NCBI GenBank assembly: GCA_017617395.1
Contig: JAFZWG010000089.1
Coordinates: 1-42,039, forward strand
Origin: Lachnospiraceae bacterium
Lineage (GTDB): Bacteria; Bacillota; Clostridia; Lachnospirales; Lachnospiraceae
Reading direction: 5' to 3'
DNA: 42,039 nt
In this document: piece after piece, positions 25,002 to 34,800 of the stretch
Layout: each line of letters starts with the position of its first letter
How positions within the stretch are numbered: position 1 is the first letter of the stretch
Position numbers and translations under genes: made by a program
The notes under the pieces: generated by a model
Databases searched by the model: none
Seen by the model: only the letters and a program-made list of their open reading frames with translations
What the model was told of the DNA's origin: nothing

Positions 25002-27743
25002 TTATTTGCCGAGGTCCCACACGGAGACTTCGTGCCACTCGGGCGTGCCGCCGTCTGCGGGCAGCTCGAGGGTGCTTCGGTAGAAAAGGTTGTCGCCGCG
25101 GGTCATGAAGCCGCGGATCAGGACGGTGTTGGCGGCCTGGGAGCTGCACACAAGGCAGCGGTACACGTTCGGGCTGTCCTCGCGAAGGAGGATTGTGTAT
25201 GCCGCGCGCGGAGCGCGGAAGCCCGGGATCGCGGGATCCAGGGAGTAGGACTCGGAGTCGATGTCGGTGCGAAGCACCGCAGTGTCGTTCGAGTCTGCAC
25301 TGCTTTGGTCGGCCGGGTCGTACGTCGTGACGCGGAACTCTGCTGAGAGCACGCGGTCGGAGCCGTCGACAAATTCTGCCGTCAGCCGCCCGTCCGCATC
25401 GCGGGTGACGCGGACCTTGCTGTCCGAGTCGTCCATCGGGATCGTGACGGTTGTGGCGGGCAAAATCTTCGTCGCAGTCATGTTTTTCCAGATGCCCGGA
25501 AGCGCGGGGTCGCCGTTAAAGTCCCAAAGTCCGTACGTCGCGATCGCGCCGGTCTTGCGGAGCATGTCGTCGGAGAGGACGAGGTAGATCGGACGCGGGT
25601 TGTCGGGGTGCGTGAGCGCGAGGACGTTGTCGGCCAGCTCGGCGCCAATGCCGTAGCCGTCGGTCATCAGGGCGCGCGCCTCCTCGCGGGAGAGCGCGGC
25701 GATCTGCTTGAGAATCGTGGTCGCGTAGCCGTAAGGGTTGTCCAGATGGTCCGGCAGCGCGAGCGCGGGATCGGACGGTTTGTCGGCTTCGCCCGCCGGG
25801 CCGTAGGCGTCGCGCAGCAGGTGCGTGGCGTCGAGACCGCCGGTCGCCAGCATTCGGAAGAGTCCCTTTGCCTGCGACTCATCGGTGCTCATCAGCGCCT
25901 GCCCGAGCCAGTAATTCCACTCGCTGTTAAAGTTGCCGCCGTCGCCGAGCGTGAGGCGCTCCGCGGCGTATTCGTAGAAGTAACCGTAGTCCCACCACGA
26001 CGCGATGACGGCGTCCTCGTCGGTGTTCTCGCGGATGCACGCGCACATGTCCGCAAGCGTGTCGGTGCCGTCCGGCACGGCGCAGTACGCGAAGCCGAAT
26101 GCGGCCATGCACGGCGACAACACCAAGGAAAATGCAAACAGATTGATGATGGCAGCCCGCTTAAACTTCCACAGCAGCAGGCCGATGACCAGCGCCGCTG
26201 CAGCGGCGCCGCACGCCGCCGGCGTTCCGAACTCCGGCCGGATTGCGAACGCACACGTGATGACCGCCACGGCGATCAGGGCGATATAGATGGCGGTGCG
26301 AGGAGTTTGTTTCGTTGCGGTGTCGGTCGGCTCGGAGGTGCTTTCGCCGGGGGCTGCCTCATTGTCAGTTTCGTCCGAACCGTGTCCGAGCCGTGCCGAC
26401 AGGCGGCCGATGCCGAGGCCGCAGAAGAGGCCGATCGGCAGCACGGGGATGGTCAAAAAGCGCGAGCCGGTGCTCATGATGACAAGGCCGCAGAACAGCC
26501 ACACGAAGAGGAAGGCGGTCGTCAGGATGAGGTCGGTTGGATTTTCCGAAGGGGAGGGTTCGCTGTCGGCGGTGGCGTCGCGGCGCACGAAGGCGGCGCG
26601 CAGGCACAGGCCAACGAGAAGTCCGACGACGGCAGCGGCGAAGAGGATCACCGTCCAGCCGCCGAGCGCGTTGACGATGCCGTCCGCGTACGCGGCAAAT
26701 CCATCCAGAACGCGCCCAAGCATACCTTTGCTGTATTCGTTCGAGAGCACCGGCGTCGGCTGCAGCTCGCCGACAAATCGCGCGGCGCTCGGGAAGACGC
26801 GGTCGCCGTTGCCGAGCGACCCGCTTGCGTCGTTGAGGATGCCCGCGAGGTCCGTGAAAAGCTCGCGGTCGCGGATGATGAGGCTTAAGAGAAGCTGCGC
26901 CGCAAGGCCGATGCCCAGGCCGCGCAGGGCGGGAAGGAAGTCGAACGGGCGGTCGGGGTTCATTTTCCGAAGGCGCTGTACGAACCAGGCCACACCGCAC
27001 GCGAAGATCGCGCAAACGGCCGCTGCGACGCCAACGCAGAAGTATGCGTAGTAGGCGCGCCAGAAGGTGCCGAGGGCGCAGAGGGCGAGGCCTGAGCCGA
27101 GGCCGGCGAGGATCTGGTGACGGAGGTCGCGCGTGAGCAGGCACTCCGCGAACAGCAGCAGAAAGACGCACGGCAGCAGGGACAGGCCGAGGTCGGTGTC
27201 ATAGAAGCCGGCGTGCGTGTGTGCGGCGAACGGTGCCGCGACGGCGACCAGAAGACCCGCGACCAGGCCGCCGAAGCGGTTGGTGCGGCGTCGCACGAAG
27301 ATGTATGCGGGAATTGCGGTGAGCGAGGTGACGATCGGCGCGAGCCAGAAAATGACGCCGTACGGCGTGACGCCGGGCACCCACGAGATCAGGCGGTAAA
27401 CCGTGGCGCCGAGGATCGGGAGGCCCATGACGACGTCGCCCTCTTCGCCGGTTGCATTTGCCGAGATGTACGGGTCCGCGCCGCGGTCATGCCGCAGCGT
27501 GTACGCGCCGAAGCCCTCCTCCGCCAGCTCCTCCGTGAGCCGGCAGTACAGGTAGGAGTCCATCTCGCTTAAGTACGGCAGCCCCTCCTCCGTGCGGTAC
27601 TCGTCGGCCGCCGCCTGCCCCTGCATGGTGAAGACCGGCAGCGACATCGAGTGCAGCAGGATCGACAAAAACACCGCCAGCACGCACGGTGCCGCGCTGC
27701 CGCGAAGAATCTTTTTGAGCTTTTCGGTTCCTTCCGGTTTCAT
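25002..27743 (-). CDS. STT3/AglB-like oligosaccharyltransferase
   Basis: A 913-residue polytopic membrane protein of the STT3 family, the catalytic subunit that transfers a lipid-linked glycan to Asn in N-glycosylation (known as PglB in Campylobacter and AglB in archaea). Family landmarks are present in order: an acidic EMDSYLYCR motif (D62) in the first external loop, a FYDTDLG motif (D182, D184), VGELQPT (E326; compare the SVSE-QPT of eukaryotic and archaeal STT3), and the sequon-binding WWDYG at 583-587. About 13 hydrophobic segments precede a roughly 330-residue C-terminal external domain. GGGGAGAA precedes the ATG. It is a single gene, convergent with the 67-aa gene. The glycan donor is unknown; the nearby Wzx/Wzy locus or a separate pathway could supply it. 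Confidence 0.82.
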   Translation of the reverse strand: MKPEGTEKLKKILRGSAAPCVLAVFLSILLHSMSLPVFTMQGQAAADEYRTEEGLPYLSEMDSYLYCRLTEELAEEGFGAYTLRHDRGADPYISANATGEEGDVVMGLPILGATVYRLISWVPGVTPYGVIFWLAPIVTSLTAIPAYIFVRRRTNRFGGLVAGLLVAVAAPFAAHTHAGFYDTDLGLSLLPCVFLLLFAECLLTRDLRHQILAGLGSGLALCALGTFWRAYYAYFCVGVAAAVCAIFACGVAWFVQRLRKMNPDRPFDFLPALRGLGIGLAAQLLLSLIIRDRELFTDLAGILNDASGSLGNGDRVFPSAARFVGELQPTPVLSNEYSKGMLGRVLDGFAAYADGIVNALGGWTVILFAAAVVGLLVGLCLRAAFVRRDATADSEPSPSENPTDLILTTAFLFVWLFCGLVIMSTGSRFLTIPVLPIGLFCGLGIGRLSARLGHGSDETDNEAAPGESTSEPTDTATKQTPRTAIYIALIAVAVITCAFAIRPEFGTPAACGAAAAALVIGLLLWKFKRAAIINLFAFSLVLSPCMAAFGFAYCAVPDGTDTLADMCACIRENTDEDAVIASWWDYGYFYEYAAERLTLGDGGNFNSEWNYWLGQALMSTDESQAKGLFRMLATGGLDATHLLRDAYGPAGEADKPSDPALALPDHLDNPYGYATTILKQIAALSREEARALMTDGYGIGAELADNVLALTHPDNPRPIYLVLSDDMLRKTGAIATYGLWDFNGDPALPGIWKNMTATKILPATTVTIPMDDSDSKVRVTRDADGRLTAEFVDGSDRVLSAEFRVTTYDPADQSSADSNDTAVLRTDIDSESYSLDPAIPGFRAPRAAYTILLREDSPNVYRCLVCSSQAANTVLIRGFMTRGDNLFYRSTLELPADGGTPEWHEVSVWDLGK

Positions 27744-27783
27744 GACATTCTCCCCTTATGCTTTTCGATGCGGTTTCCACCGG

Positions 27784-27804
27784 GAGCGGCTATAGAAGCC
27801 GCTC
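27784..27804 (-). promoter_or_regulatory. Hairpin in the 5' leader of the STT3-like gene
   Basis: GAGCGGC (27784-27790) and GCCGCTC (27798-27804) form a 7-bp stem in the transcribed leader between the promoter and the start codon. Function unknown. Confidence 0.45.
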
Positions 27805-27825
27805 TTGGGGAACTTTTTTAACGAA

Positions 27826-27855
27826 ATTATATCAATTTGTTCCCCAAAACTCAAG
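27826..27855 (-). promoter_or_regulatory. Promoter of the STT3-like gene
   Basis: Read on the minus strand: TTGAGT (27855-27850), 18-bp spacer, TATAAT (27831-27826), about 83 bp before the start codon. Confidence 0.6.
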
Positions 27856-27890
27856 CAGGTGACAATGGGACAGTTCTTTTGTCACCTGCT
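27856..27890. repeat. Palindromic repeat, GGGACAGTTCTTTTGTCA type
   Basis: An 11-bp inverted repeat GCAGGTGACAA (27856-27866) and TTGTCACCTGC (27880-27890) whose loop includes GGGACAGTTCTT, shared with the larger palindrome at 40658-40706. It sits at the -35 side of the STT3 promoter. Confidence 0.65.
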
Positions 27891-27912
27891 CCTGCGTTAA
27901 TCGAGCGGCGGA

Positions 27913-28069
27913 GGCAGATGGTGGCGGCGGGCACGCTTCTTCGCAACCCTGACATATCCGAAACCGCAGAAACTTTTTCGAGCGAGCATTTTCCTGCGAG
28001 CGAGAAAAACGTCTTCTGCGCGTTTCGGAGTATTCCGGGAGTGAAGCGTGCCCGCCGTCCCCCCTGCCA
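27913..28069. repeat. Long imperfect inverted repeat (about 155 nt) in the 670-bp gene-free gap
   Basis: The gap 27744-28413 between the STT3-like and MATE genes has no convincing gene. Its core is a long hairpin. The outer arms share a perfect 14-bp stem, GGCGGGCACGCTTC (27926-27939) with GAAGCGTGCCCGCC (28043-28056), extended outward by GGCAG/CTGCC. Inner arms TCCGAAAC-CGCAGAA (27957-27971) pair with TTCTGCG-C-GTTTCGGA (28014-28029). No terminal target-site duplication is evident. It could be a MITE-like element or a structured RNA. Confidence 0.6.
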
Positions 28070-28229
28070 GTTCGAAGCCGAAGGATAAGATATGACATCA
28101 TTTTCGGGACGGAAAGAGTAGAATGGTGCATTTGTTTTTGCGGTGAGATGGGGCATAATCGTGGCGTGGGGTGCCGCGAGGCGGTTTATTAACTTTGCTG
28201 ACATCCTCTGCGTGTATAAAAGAGTGACC

Positions 28230-28250
28230 GGAACCCGTGATGCGGGTTCC
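28230..28250. repeat. Perfect 8-bp palindrome upstream of MATE gene
   Basis: GGAACCCG-TGATG-CGGGTTCC lies about 70 bp upstream of a possible -10 (TACAAT 28321-28326) for the MATE gene. It may be a hairpin or an operator; no T-run follows. Confidence 0.45.
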
Positions 28251-28413
28251 AGTTGCATTTTATGGGGGTTTTTACGGGATTTTTATTGAGAAATCCATCG
28301 ATTCTGCGGTGGAGTTCGTGTACAATAGACAGGAGTGCGAGGAGAAAGGGGGCGACGTGTCGCGGGCGCGCGTGTGTACGCGGGCGCGGGGACGTCGGTT
28401 AGGTTTCAAATAC

Positions 28414-29898
28414 ATGAAACTGTTTCAAAAAGATCCGGCATTTTACAAGAAAGTTATTGTTTTGGCTCTGCCCATTGCGCTGCAGAGCCTTGTTGCGGTC
28501 GGCGTGAACATGCTCGACACGATCATGGTCGGCAGCATCGGCAACGCGTACATCCCGACGCTCGGGGAGAAGGCGGCCGAGGCGATCAGCGAGCAGTCGC
28601 TGACGGCGGTGTCGCAGGCGAACACATTCATCGGAATTTATCACATTTTCTGCATGGGACTCGGAATGGGCGCATCGGTTCTGGTGTCGCGCTACTGGGG
28701 CATGAAGCAGAAGGGCGATGACGAGGGAGGCAAGGCGACGACGGCCCTCAAGCAGACCGTGTGCCTGATGCTCCGGCTGACACTGTTGCTGGCGTCGCTG
28801 TTCGCAATTGCGACGTTCGTGATGCCCGAGACCATTATGAAAATGTACGCGAAGACCGCGACGACTCCGGAGGAGGAGATCGCCATCGCCAATGTGCTTT
28901 CGCGCGGCGCGGATTATCTGCGGTACTCGGTAGTCACGTATTTCTTCCTGGGCACGTCGCTCACGGTGACCATCGTGCTGCGAAGCGTCGGGCAGGCGCT
29001 TCTGCCGCTGCTGGTTTCCATCGGCGCGTTGTTCGTCAACCTGGTTGCCAATTATGCATTTATCTTCGGCCATTTCGGCGCGCCCCGCATGGAGGTTGAG
29101 GGCGCGGCGCTCGGCACGCTGATCGCCCGCATCTTCGAGGCGGTGATGATCGTCGGCTACCTTCTGGTGGTTGACAAGCGCATCCGCTTCCGCGTGAAGA
29201 ACCTCTTCATGAAGACGGGCTCGCTTATCAAAGAATACATCCGCATCAGCATTCCCGTGCTGATCAGCGACGGCATTCTGGCGCTCGGCAACAACTCCGT
29301 CATGATGGTCATCGGCCGTCTCGGGCAGGAGTTTACGTCGGCAAATGCCATCACAGCCGTGACGCAGCAGATGAGCACGGTCGGCATCCAGGGCGTGTGC
29401 CAGGCGGGCGCGATCGTGACCGGCCAGACGCTCGGCCAGGGCGACCGCAAGAAGACGATGAGGCAGGGCTGGATGTTCTTCGGGCTCGGGCTGGCGCTCG
29501 GATTGCTGGCTGCATTTATCGTCCTCATCATCCAGACGCCCGTCATCAACGGCTACGATGTCGGCAGCTACACGAAGGAGCTGGCGCACCAGCTGATGAC
29601 CGCCATCAGTATCATTCTGATTTTCCAGGCGACGAACAGCATCATGACCAAGGGCGTGCTCCGCGGCGGCGGCGACACGAAGATGCTGATGCTCATGGAC
29701 AACGTGTTCCTGTGGGCGATCGCACTGCCGCTCGGCTGCATCGCGGGATTTGTCTTGAAGCTTGACGCATTCTGGGTTTACATTTTCTTAAAGTCCGACC
29801 AGATCGTGAAGGCTGTCTGGTGTTACTTCCGCTTAAAGAGCGAAAAATGGATCAAAAAGATTTCGACCGGTGAGCCGCAGGCGGAGCCGGAAAAATAG
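28414..29898 (+). CDS. MATE-family multidrug/sodium antiporter
   Basis: A 494-residue transporter with about 12 hydrophobic segments, typical of MATE proteins that export cationic compounds using a sodium or proton gradient. Landmarks are ALPIALQSLVAVGVNMLDTIMVG at the N-terminus, then GMGASVLVSRYWG and ITAVTQQMSTVGIQGVCQAGAIVTGQ in the second half. ATG 28414 fits the family N-terminus (MKLFQKDPAFYKK) but has a weak ribosome site. An in-frame GTG at 28357 has a stronger SD (GGAGAAAGGGGG) and would add 19 arginine-rich residues, so the start is uncertain. It is followed after 21 bp by the arabinofuranosidase, suggesting an operon, though substrates are probably unrelated. Confidence 0.9.
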   Translation: MKLFQKDPAFYKKVIVLALPIALQSLVAVGVNMLDTIMVGSIGNAYIPTLGEKAAEAISEQSLTAVSQANTFIGIYHIFCMGLGMGASVLVSRYWGMKQKGDDEGGKATTALKQTVCLMLRLTLLLASLFAIATFVMPETIMKMYAKTATTPEEEIAIANVLSRGADYLRYSVVTYFFLGTSLTVTIVLRSVGQALLPLLVSIGALFVNLVANYAFIFGHFGAPRMEVEGAALGTLIARIFEAVMIVGYLLVVDKRIRFRVKNLFMKTGSLIKEYIRISIPVLISDGILALGNNSVMMVIGRLGQEFTSANAITAVTQQMSTVGIQGVCQAGAIVTGQTLGQGDRKKTMRQGWMFFGLGLALGLLAAFIVLIIQTPVINGYDVGSYTKELAHQLMTAISIILIFQATNSIMTKGVLRGGGDTKMLMLMDNVFLWAIALPLGCIAGFVLKLDAFWVYIFLKSDQIVKAVWCYFRLKSEKWIKKISTGEPQAEPEK

Positions 29899-29919
29899 GA
29901 GAAGCTGGAGGGGTATTTT

Positions 29920-31650
29920 ATGGCTAAAAAGGCTAAAATTTCGGTGCATCCGTCGTTTGAGATCGGCGAGATTTCCGACGAGCTGTTCTCGGCGTTTCTG
30001 GAGCCGATCGGCACGATGGTGAACGGCACGATGTACAATCCGAAGCATCCGACGGCGGACGAGCAGGGCTTCCGCACCGACGTCATCAACGCGCTGAAGG
30101 CGACGGGGCTTCCCGCGGTTCGCCTTCCGGGCGGAAACTTTGTTTCGGCATGGCAGTGGAAGGACTCGATCGGCCCGAAGTCGGAGCGCAAGGTGCATCT
30201 CGACCCGGCGTGGTACCAGGTGATCCCGAACGATGTCGGTCACGATGAGTATCTGCAGTGGGCGGAGAAGATCGGCGCCAGATCCCTGTACACGGTCAAC
30301 ATGGGCACCGGCCGCACGCAGGACGCGATGGACTGCGTGGAGTATACGAATTTTCCGGGCGGAACGTACTGGTCCGACCTGCGTATCAAGAACGGTCACG
30401 AGAAGCCGTACGGCGTGAAGACGTGGTATCTCGGCAACGAGATGGATGGCCCGTGGCAGCTTGGCTCCTGGGACAAGGACCCGCGCGCTTACGGCGTCAT
30501 GGTCAACGAGACCTCGAAGGCGATGAAGTGGATCGACGCGTCCATCAAGACGGGCGTGTGCGGGTCCTCCGCGCCGTTTATGGAGCATTTTCCGGATTGG
30601 GATGAGGCGGCTCTGGACGTGTGCTACGACACGGTCGACTACCTCTCGATCCATCATTATCACAGCGCGCCTCCCGGAGACATCAAGGCTTTGCTCGGCG
30701 GCGCCCTGTACTATGAGGATTTCATCAACACCGAGGTTGCGATGTGCGACTACGTGCAGTCCAAGCATCGCTCGCCGAAGAAAATGATGATCTCCTTCGA
30801 CGAGTACGGCGGCATGATCCGCCCGAACTCGCCGCTGCATCCAGGCTGGGGCCGCTACAACATGGCGCGCTCGCACTACCGCTTCAACCCGGACCGGCCG
30901 TATCTCTTCCATGACCCGGACAAGATGCCGGATCGCCGCTTCCCGGGCGGGGACCTTGTGCAAATGCTCTCGATGGCTTCCATCCAGCTTGCGCTTCTTC
31001 GCCACGCGGACCGTGTGAAGATCGGCTGCATGACCGGCGGCCTCGGTGCTCTGTGTGCTTCGAACCGCGACAACGTATGGCGCTCGGCGTCGCATTACGC
31101 GTTTCTGCAAATGCTCGCTTACGCGAAGGGCACCTCGATGCAGGTTGCGGTCGACAGCGAGACGTACGACATGCCCGGCTACGCGATCGACGACACCTCG
31201 CAGTACGTGGGCAAGACCGGCGTTCCGTACGTGGACGCGGCTTGCGCCTGGGACAAGAAGGCGGGCCGTCTCGCGGTGTTTGTGATCAACCGCAACGAGG
31301 CCGAGGACTACGCGCTCTCGTTGGACGTCACCGGTTTCTCCGGCGTTGCCGCTTCGCCGACCGTCGCAAAGGTTGCGGAGGTTGTGGAGCCCGCATGGCC
31401 GTTCGGCGCCGCTCCCGCAAAGGGCAAGGATGCCAAGGCATCTTCCGCCGCGAAGGCTGAGTCTTTCGCCAAGCTCTCGGGCTTTTCGTCATGCACCATG
31501 TATGAAATCTCGGGCGACCCCGAGGCCCAGAGCGAGTTCGGCAACGACGAGATCTTCGCTCCTTCCGTCAACAAGCGCGCGAAGCTCGCGGACGGTATCG
31601 TCACCGCCCACATCAAGCCGCTGTCGCTCAACCTGATCGTGCTGGAGTAA
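29920..31650 (+). CDS. GH51 alpha-L-arabinofuranosidase
   Basis: A 576-residue glycoside hydrolase of family 51 that releases arabinofuranose from arabinoxylan or arabinan oligosaccharides. The acid/base glutamate is E174 in LGNEMDGPW and the nucleophile is E295 in SFDEYGGM; RLPGGNF and HHYHSAP are further active-site segments. There is no signal peptide, so it acts on imported oligosaccharides in the cytoplasm, as is usual for GH51. An Ala/Lys-rich low-complexity stretch near residues 490-520 interrupts the C-terminal beta domain and makes the protein longer than the roughly 500 residues typical of the family. GGAGAAGCTGGAGGGG provides the ribosome site. A terminator follows. Confidence 0.92.
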   Translation: MAKKAKISVHPSFEIGEISDELFSAFLEPIGTMVNGTMYNPKHPTADEQGFRTDVINALKATGLPAVRLPGGNFVSAWQWKDSIGPKSERKVHLDPAWYQVIPNDVGHDEYLQWAEKIGARSLYTVNMGTGRTQDAMDCVEYTNFPGGTYWSDLRIKNGHEKPYGVKTWYLGNEMDGPWQLGSWDKDPRAYGVMVNETSKAMKWIDASIKTGVCGSSAPFMEHFPDWDEAALDVCYDTVDYLSIHHYHSAPPGDIKALLGGALYYEDFINTEVAMCDYVQSKHRSPKKMMISFDEYGGMIRPNSPLHPGWGRYNMARSHYRFNPDRPYLFHDPDKMPDRRFPGGDLVQMLSMASIQLALLRHADRVKIGCMTGGLGALCASNRDNVWRSASHYAFLQMLAYAKGTSMQVAVDSETYDMPGYAIDDTSQYVGKTGVPYVDAACAWDKKAGRLAVFVINRNEAEDYALSLDVTGFSGVAASPTVAKVAEVVEPAWPFGAAPAKGKDAKASSAAKAESFAKLSGFSSCTMYEISGDPEAQSEFGNDEIFAPSVNKRAKLADGIVTAHIKPLSLNLIVLE

Positions 31651-31670
31651 ACAACACAATGCACATGAAA

Positions 31671-31707
31671 CCTCCGTGTATCCCGAACCGGTACACGGAG
31701 GCTTTTT
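31671..31707 (+). terminator. Rho-independent terminator after arabinofuranosidase
   Basis: A perfect 10-bp stem CCTCCGTGTA (31671-31680) and TACACGGAGG (31692-31701) followed by CTTTTT. Confidence 0.92.
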
Positions 31708-31786
31708 GATTTGTGAAAATGCAGTTTTTCTTGCTTTGGCGGCGGGCATTTTCCGCTTTTTCATCGCTTCGCCCCCCGAAAGAGTG

Positions 31787-31853
31787 TCGTTCATCCCAAA
31801 AAAGTGTCGTTCATCCAAATCCGATTGCTTCGGGCAGAGAGCGCGCGTAAAAT
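31787..31853 (+). promoter_or_regulatory. Twin direct-repeat promoter, copy 2 (LytTR-like), RHS operon
   Basis: TCGTTCATC at 31787-31795 and 31807-31815 (period 20). -35 TTGCTT (31825-31830) starts 18 bp after the second copy starts; 17-bp spacer; -10 TAAAAT (31848-31853). Geometry is identical to the site at 24607. Confidence 0.75.
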
Positions 31854-31894
31854 AAAAGGACAGAAGTATAACTATAACATGGGGGGTATTCTGT

Positions 31895-34800
31895 ATGCGA
31901 AAAATAGTCTCAATGATCCTCGCACCTGCGATGATCGTTTCGCTTTTGGTGAACGTAAACATCGCGCAGGCAGGCAAGGGCGGAAAGAAGCAGGGAACGA
32001 ATCCCTACGGCGAAAATGCCGTTCTGTTTGCGGAGCAGATTTCCGTGAACGGAACGAAACTGACCGCTCCGTCGGAGGCAGTGTCCGGAGAGGTTGCAAA
32101 GAACAACCTTCTGGAACTTCTTCCCGCGGAAACCGAACGGAAAGACCGTCTTTCCCTGTCCGGATCGCAGTTGTCCGTAGACACGGCGACCTATGTGACC
32201 GGCCCGGTTTCCCTGTCGGGCTCTAGGATCACCATTAACAAACCGGTTGTCGCCACCGGAGACATCTCGGTTTCCGCTTCGGATGTGACCATCGCGGAAG
32301 GCGCCGCCCTGGTTTCCCTGAACGGTTCCGTCAACCTCTATTGCACGAATCATACCGTAAACGGTCCCGTTTGGGCAGCAAACAAGCTGTTCATTACCGG
32401 CAGCAAAACAACCGTAAACGAGGGCGCCTTCGCAAAGACCATCGAAATCTATACCGGCACCTACACCACCGACGGCACCGTAAAGGAGTCCGTCCGGAAA
32501 GGGCAGCGCAACAAGACCGCCGGGCTTACCCTCTACGGGATGGACGATAAGAACATGCTCTTTGCCAATGCCAACTTCGACTACGCAACCATGGATGTGT
32601 ACGGCCGGAAGAACGGGGAGAATTCCTTCACTCTCCTTCAGGCAAACATCATGGACGAGGATTTCGAAGTCCCTTCGTCCTGGAGCGTCTATACCGACTT
32701 TGCGGCAGTCCTGAAAAATGAATTCGGGTTCTACTTTAAGACGGAACCGCTCTCCATCGCGATCGAAGAGAACACCTGGTTCTCCTCCTACGGTGTCGAC
32801 ACGGATGAAGACAGCGTTCCCGATGCCTTTGAGCTCTGGCTTGCCGGGACCGATCCGAACACATCCGACACGTTCCCGAACCCCGAGTTCTATGTGTACC
32901 TTGCCGGAGAAGAGGAAACCACCTGTTATGACCGCCTTCTTCGCAGGGATGTCTCCGTCACAAAAAAAGCGTTTACCAAGACATTTATCTACGGAGATAC
33001 GGACTATCCGGGTCGTGCAACGGGAGCGGATGTGTGCTATACTGACGGTACAACCAAACGGATCCGCTATGAGTATGAAAACGATCGACTGAAAACCCTT
33101 CACGTCGGAAATAACGCATATACCATTCTGGAAAGCGAGAACAGTGTCCGTTACCTTGTCAACAGTACCTGCATTAAGCAGGCTTCCCAAACGGGAAATG
33201 AATGTACATACAATTATTTCGACACGATGCAGGCGGTGACTGGTTTTGATTCCGAGGGCAATCTTGTCTCGTTTTATAACGGTTCGTTGTATGAGATGAC
33301 CTACGATGATCTGCTTTTGCTGGTGGAACTTGCAAAGAACGGTGCTTCGTATGAGTCCTACACATATGATGATTACGGAAATTGTCTGACCATCGATGCT
33401 TCGGGTTACTCCATTCACTATACGCTCGATTATCCGCTCTATCAGGCGGACTATACCTTCGGGGCACAGAACAGCATTCAAAAGACCCAGAAGGTTAATT
33501 GTGCGGATGGCGACTATGGTTACGGGGAGGCGGTTCTCCTCACGGACGGTACGAACGGCGCGAACATACCACAGTCGCTCGTCGGGGAAATGATCTCGTT
33601 TGATTCCGATACGAAAACGTTACAGTATCGTATCGGGGAAGAGATATATACCGTAAAATTCAACGCAAGAGGCTACGTGGCGAAGGACACCGTAACCAAA
33701 GAAGGAAGCTCGGACACTACCGTGAACGAGTACTCCTATGATGCCTATGGAAATCTTCAGACCGTAAAGACAACAAAGAACGGACAGACAACCGTACAGC
33801 GGTATTCCTACAGCAGCGCGTGGTCCGATGAGCTGACTTCCTTCGATGGAAGATCTATCACCTACGGTACCTTCGGAAAGCCTGCGGAGTACTATAACGG
33901 TATGTCCTTTACCTGGGCGGCAGGAAAGCTTGCCACGGTGCGAAACGGAGACACTTCTGCATCTTACCTTTATGACTATCAGGGACTCCGTGAGGAGAAG
34001 ATCGTTAATGGGGCAACAACGAGATACATCTACGAAGGCCATGACCTGATCGCCGAACTATCCGCAGATCCGATCTATTTTACGTATGACGGAACCTTCC
34101 ATCTTGTAGGCTTTGAGTGGAACGGAGCGGCGTATTACTACCGGTACGATATCTTCGGTGATGTTGTCGGTATCGTAAATGCAGCCGGAGAAACCCTCTG
34201 CACCTACACATACGACCTCTGGGGCGCTATTACCGGAATCACCGGCGATCAGGCCCTTGCAGACAGAAACCCCATCCGTTATCGTGGATATTACTACGAC
34301 AATGAGACCGGCTTCTACTACCTGGAGACAAGATACTATGATCCGCAAGTGAAGCGGTTCCTGTCCTACGATGAGATGGAAAGCTTCTTCTACGGCGCTG
34401 AGGAGGACATGGAGAGCCTGTTTGTGTACTGCGGAAATAACCCGGTGGCATATTCGGATTATGACGGCCGGTATCTGGCGAAAAACACCGTGCTTTCCAT
34501 AGATCAATTCTGGGACGAAGCGAAAGACTTCATCATACCGGATATTGATAAGTTCTGGAGAGACAAAGGCAACGGTACATATTCGGTCTCGGCACTTGGC
34601 AGGATCTCCGATTCAACGGATTTTGTACAAAGATGGAGCGAGATGCCCAACAACCAGGACTTTGTCGTTATTAATTCGCATGGGGAGCCGTATGATATAA
34701 ACGGATCGACGAAGTCCAACGGAAAATGGGTAGGATACACAATCCTTTACATAAAAGCTGTCAGAGAAAAACTGGATAAGAGCAAGCACATGAAAGCAAT

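Noticed and set aside
28230-28250. Terminator upstream of the MATE gene
   Set aside because: The palindrome is not followed by a T-run on the plus strand and no plus-strand gene precedes it.
31910-33481. 523-aa minus-strand ORF opposite the RHS gene
   Set aside because: Overlaps the signal peptide and repeat region of a clear plus-strand gene; no domain recognised.
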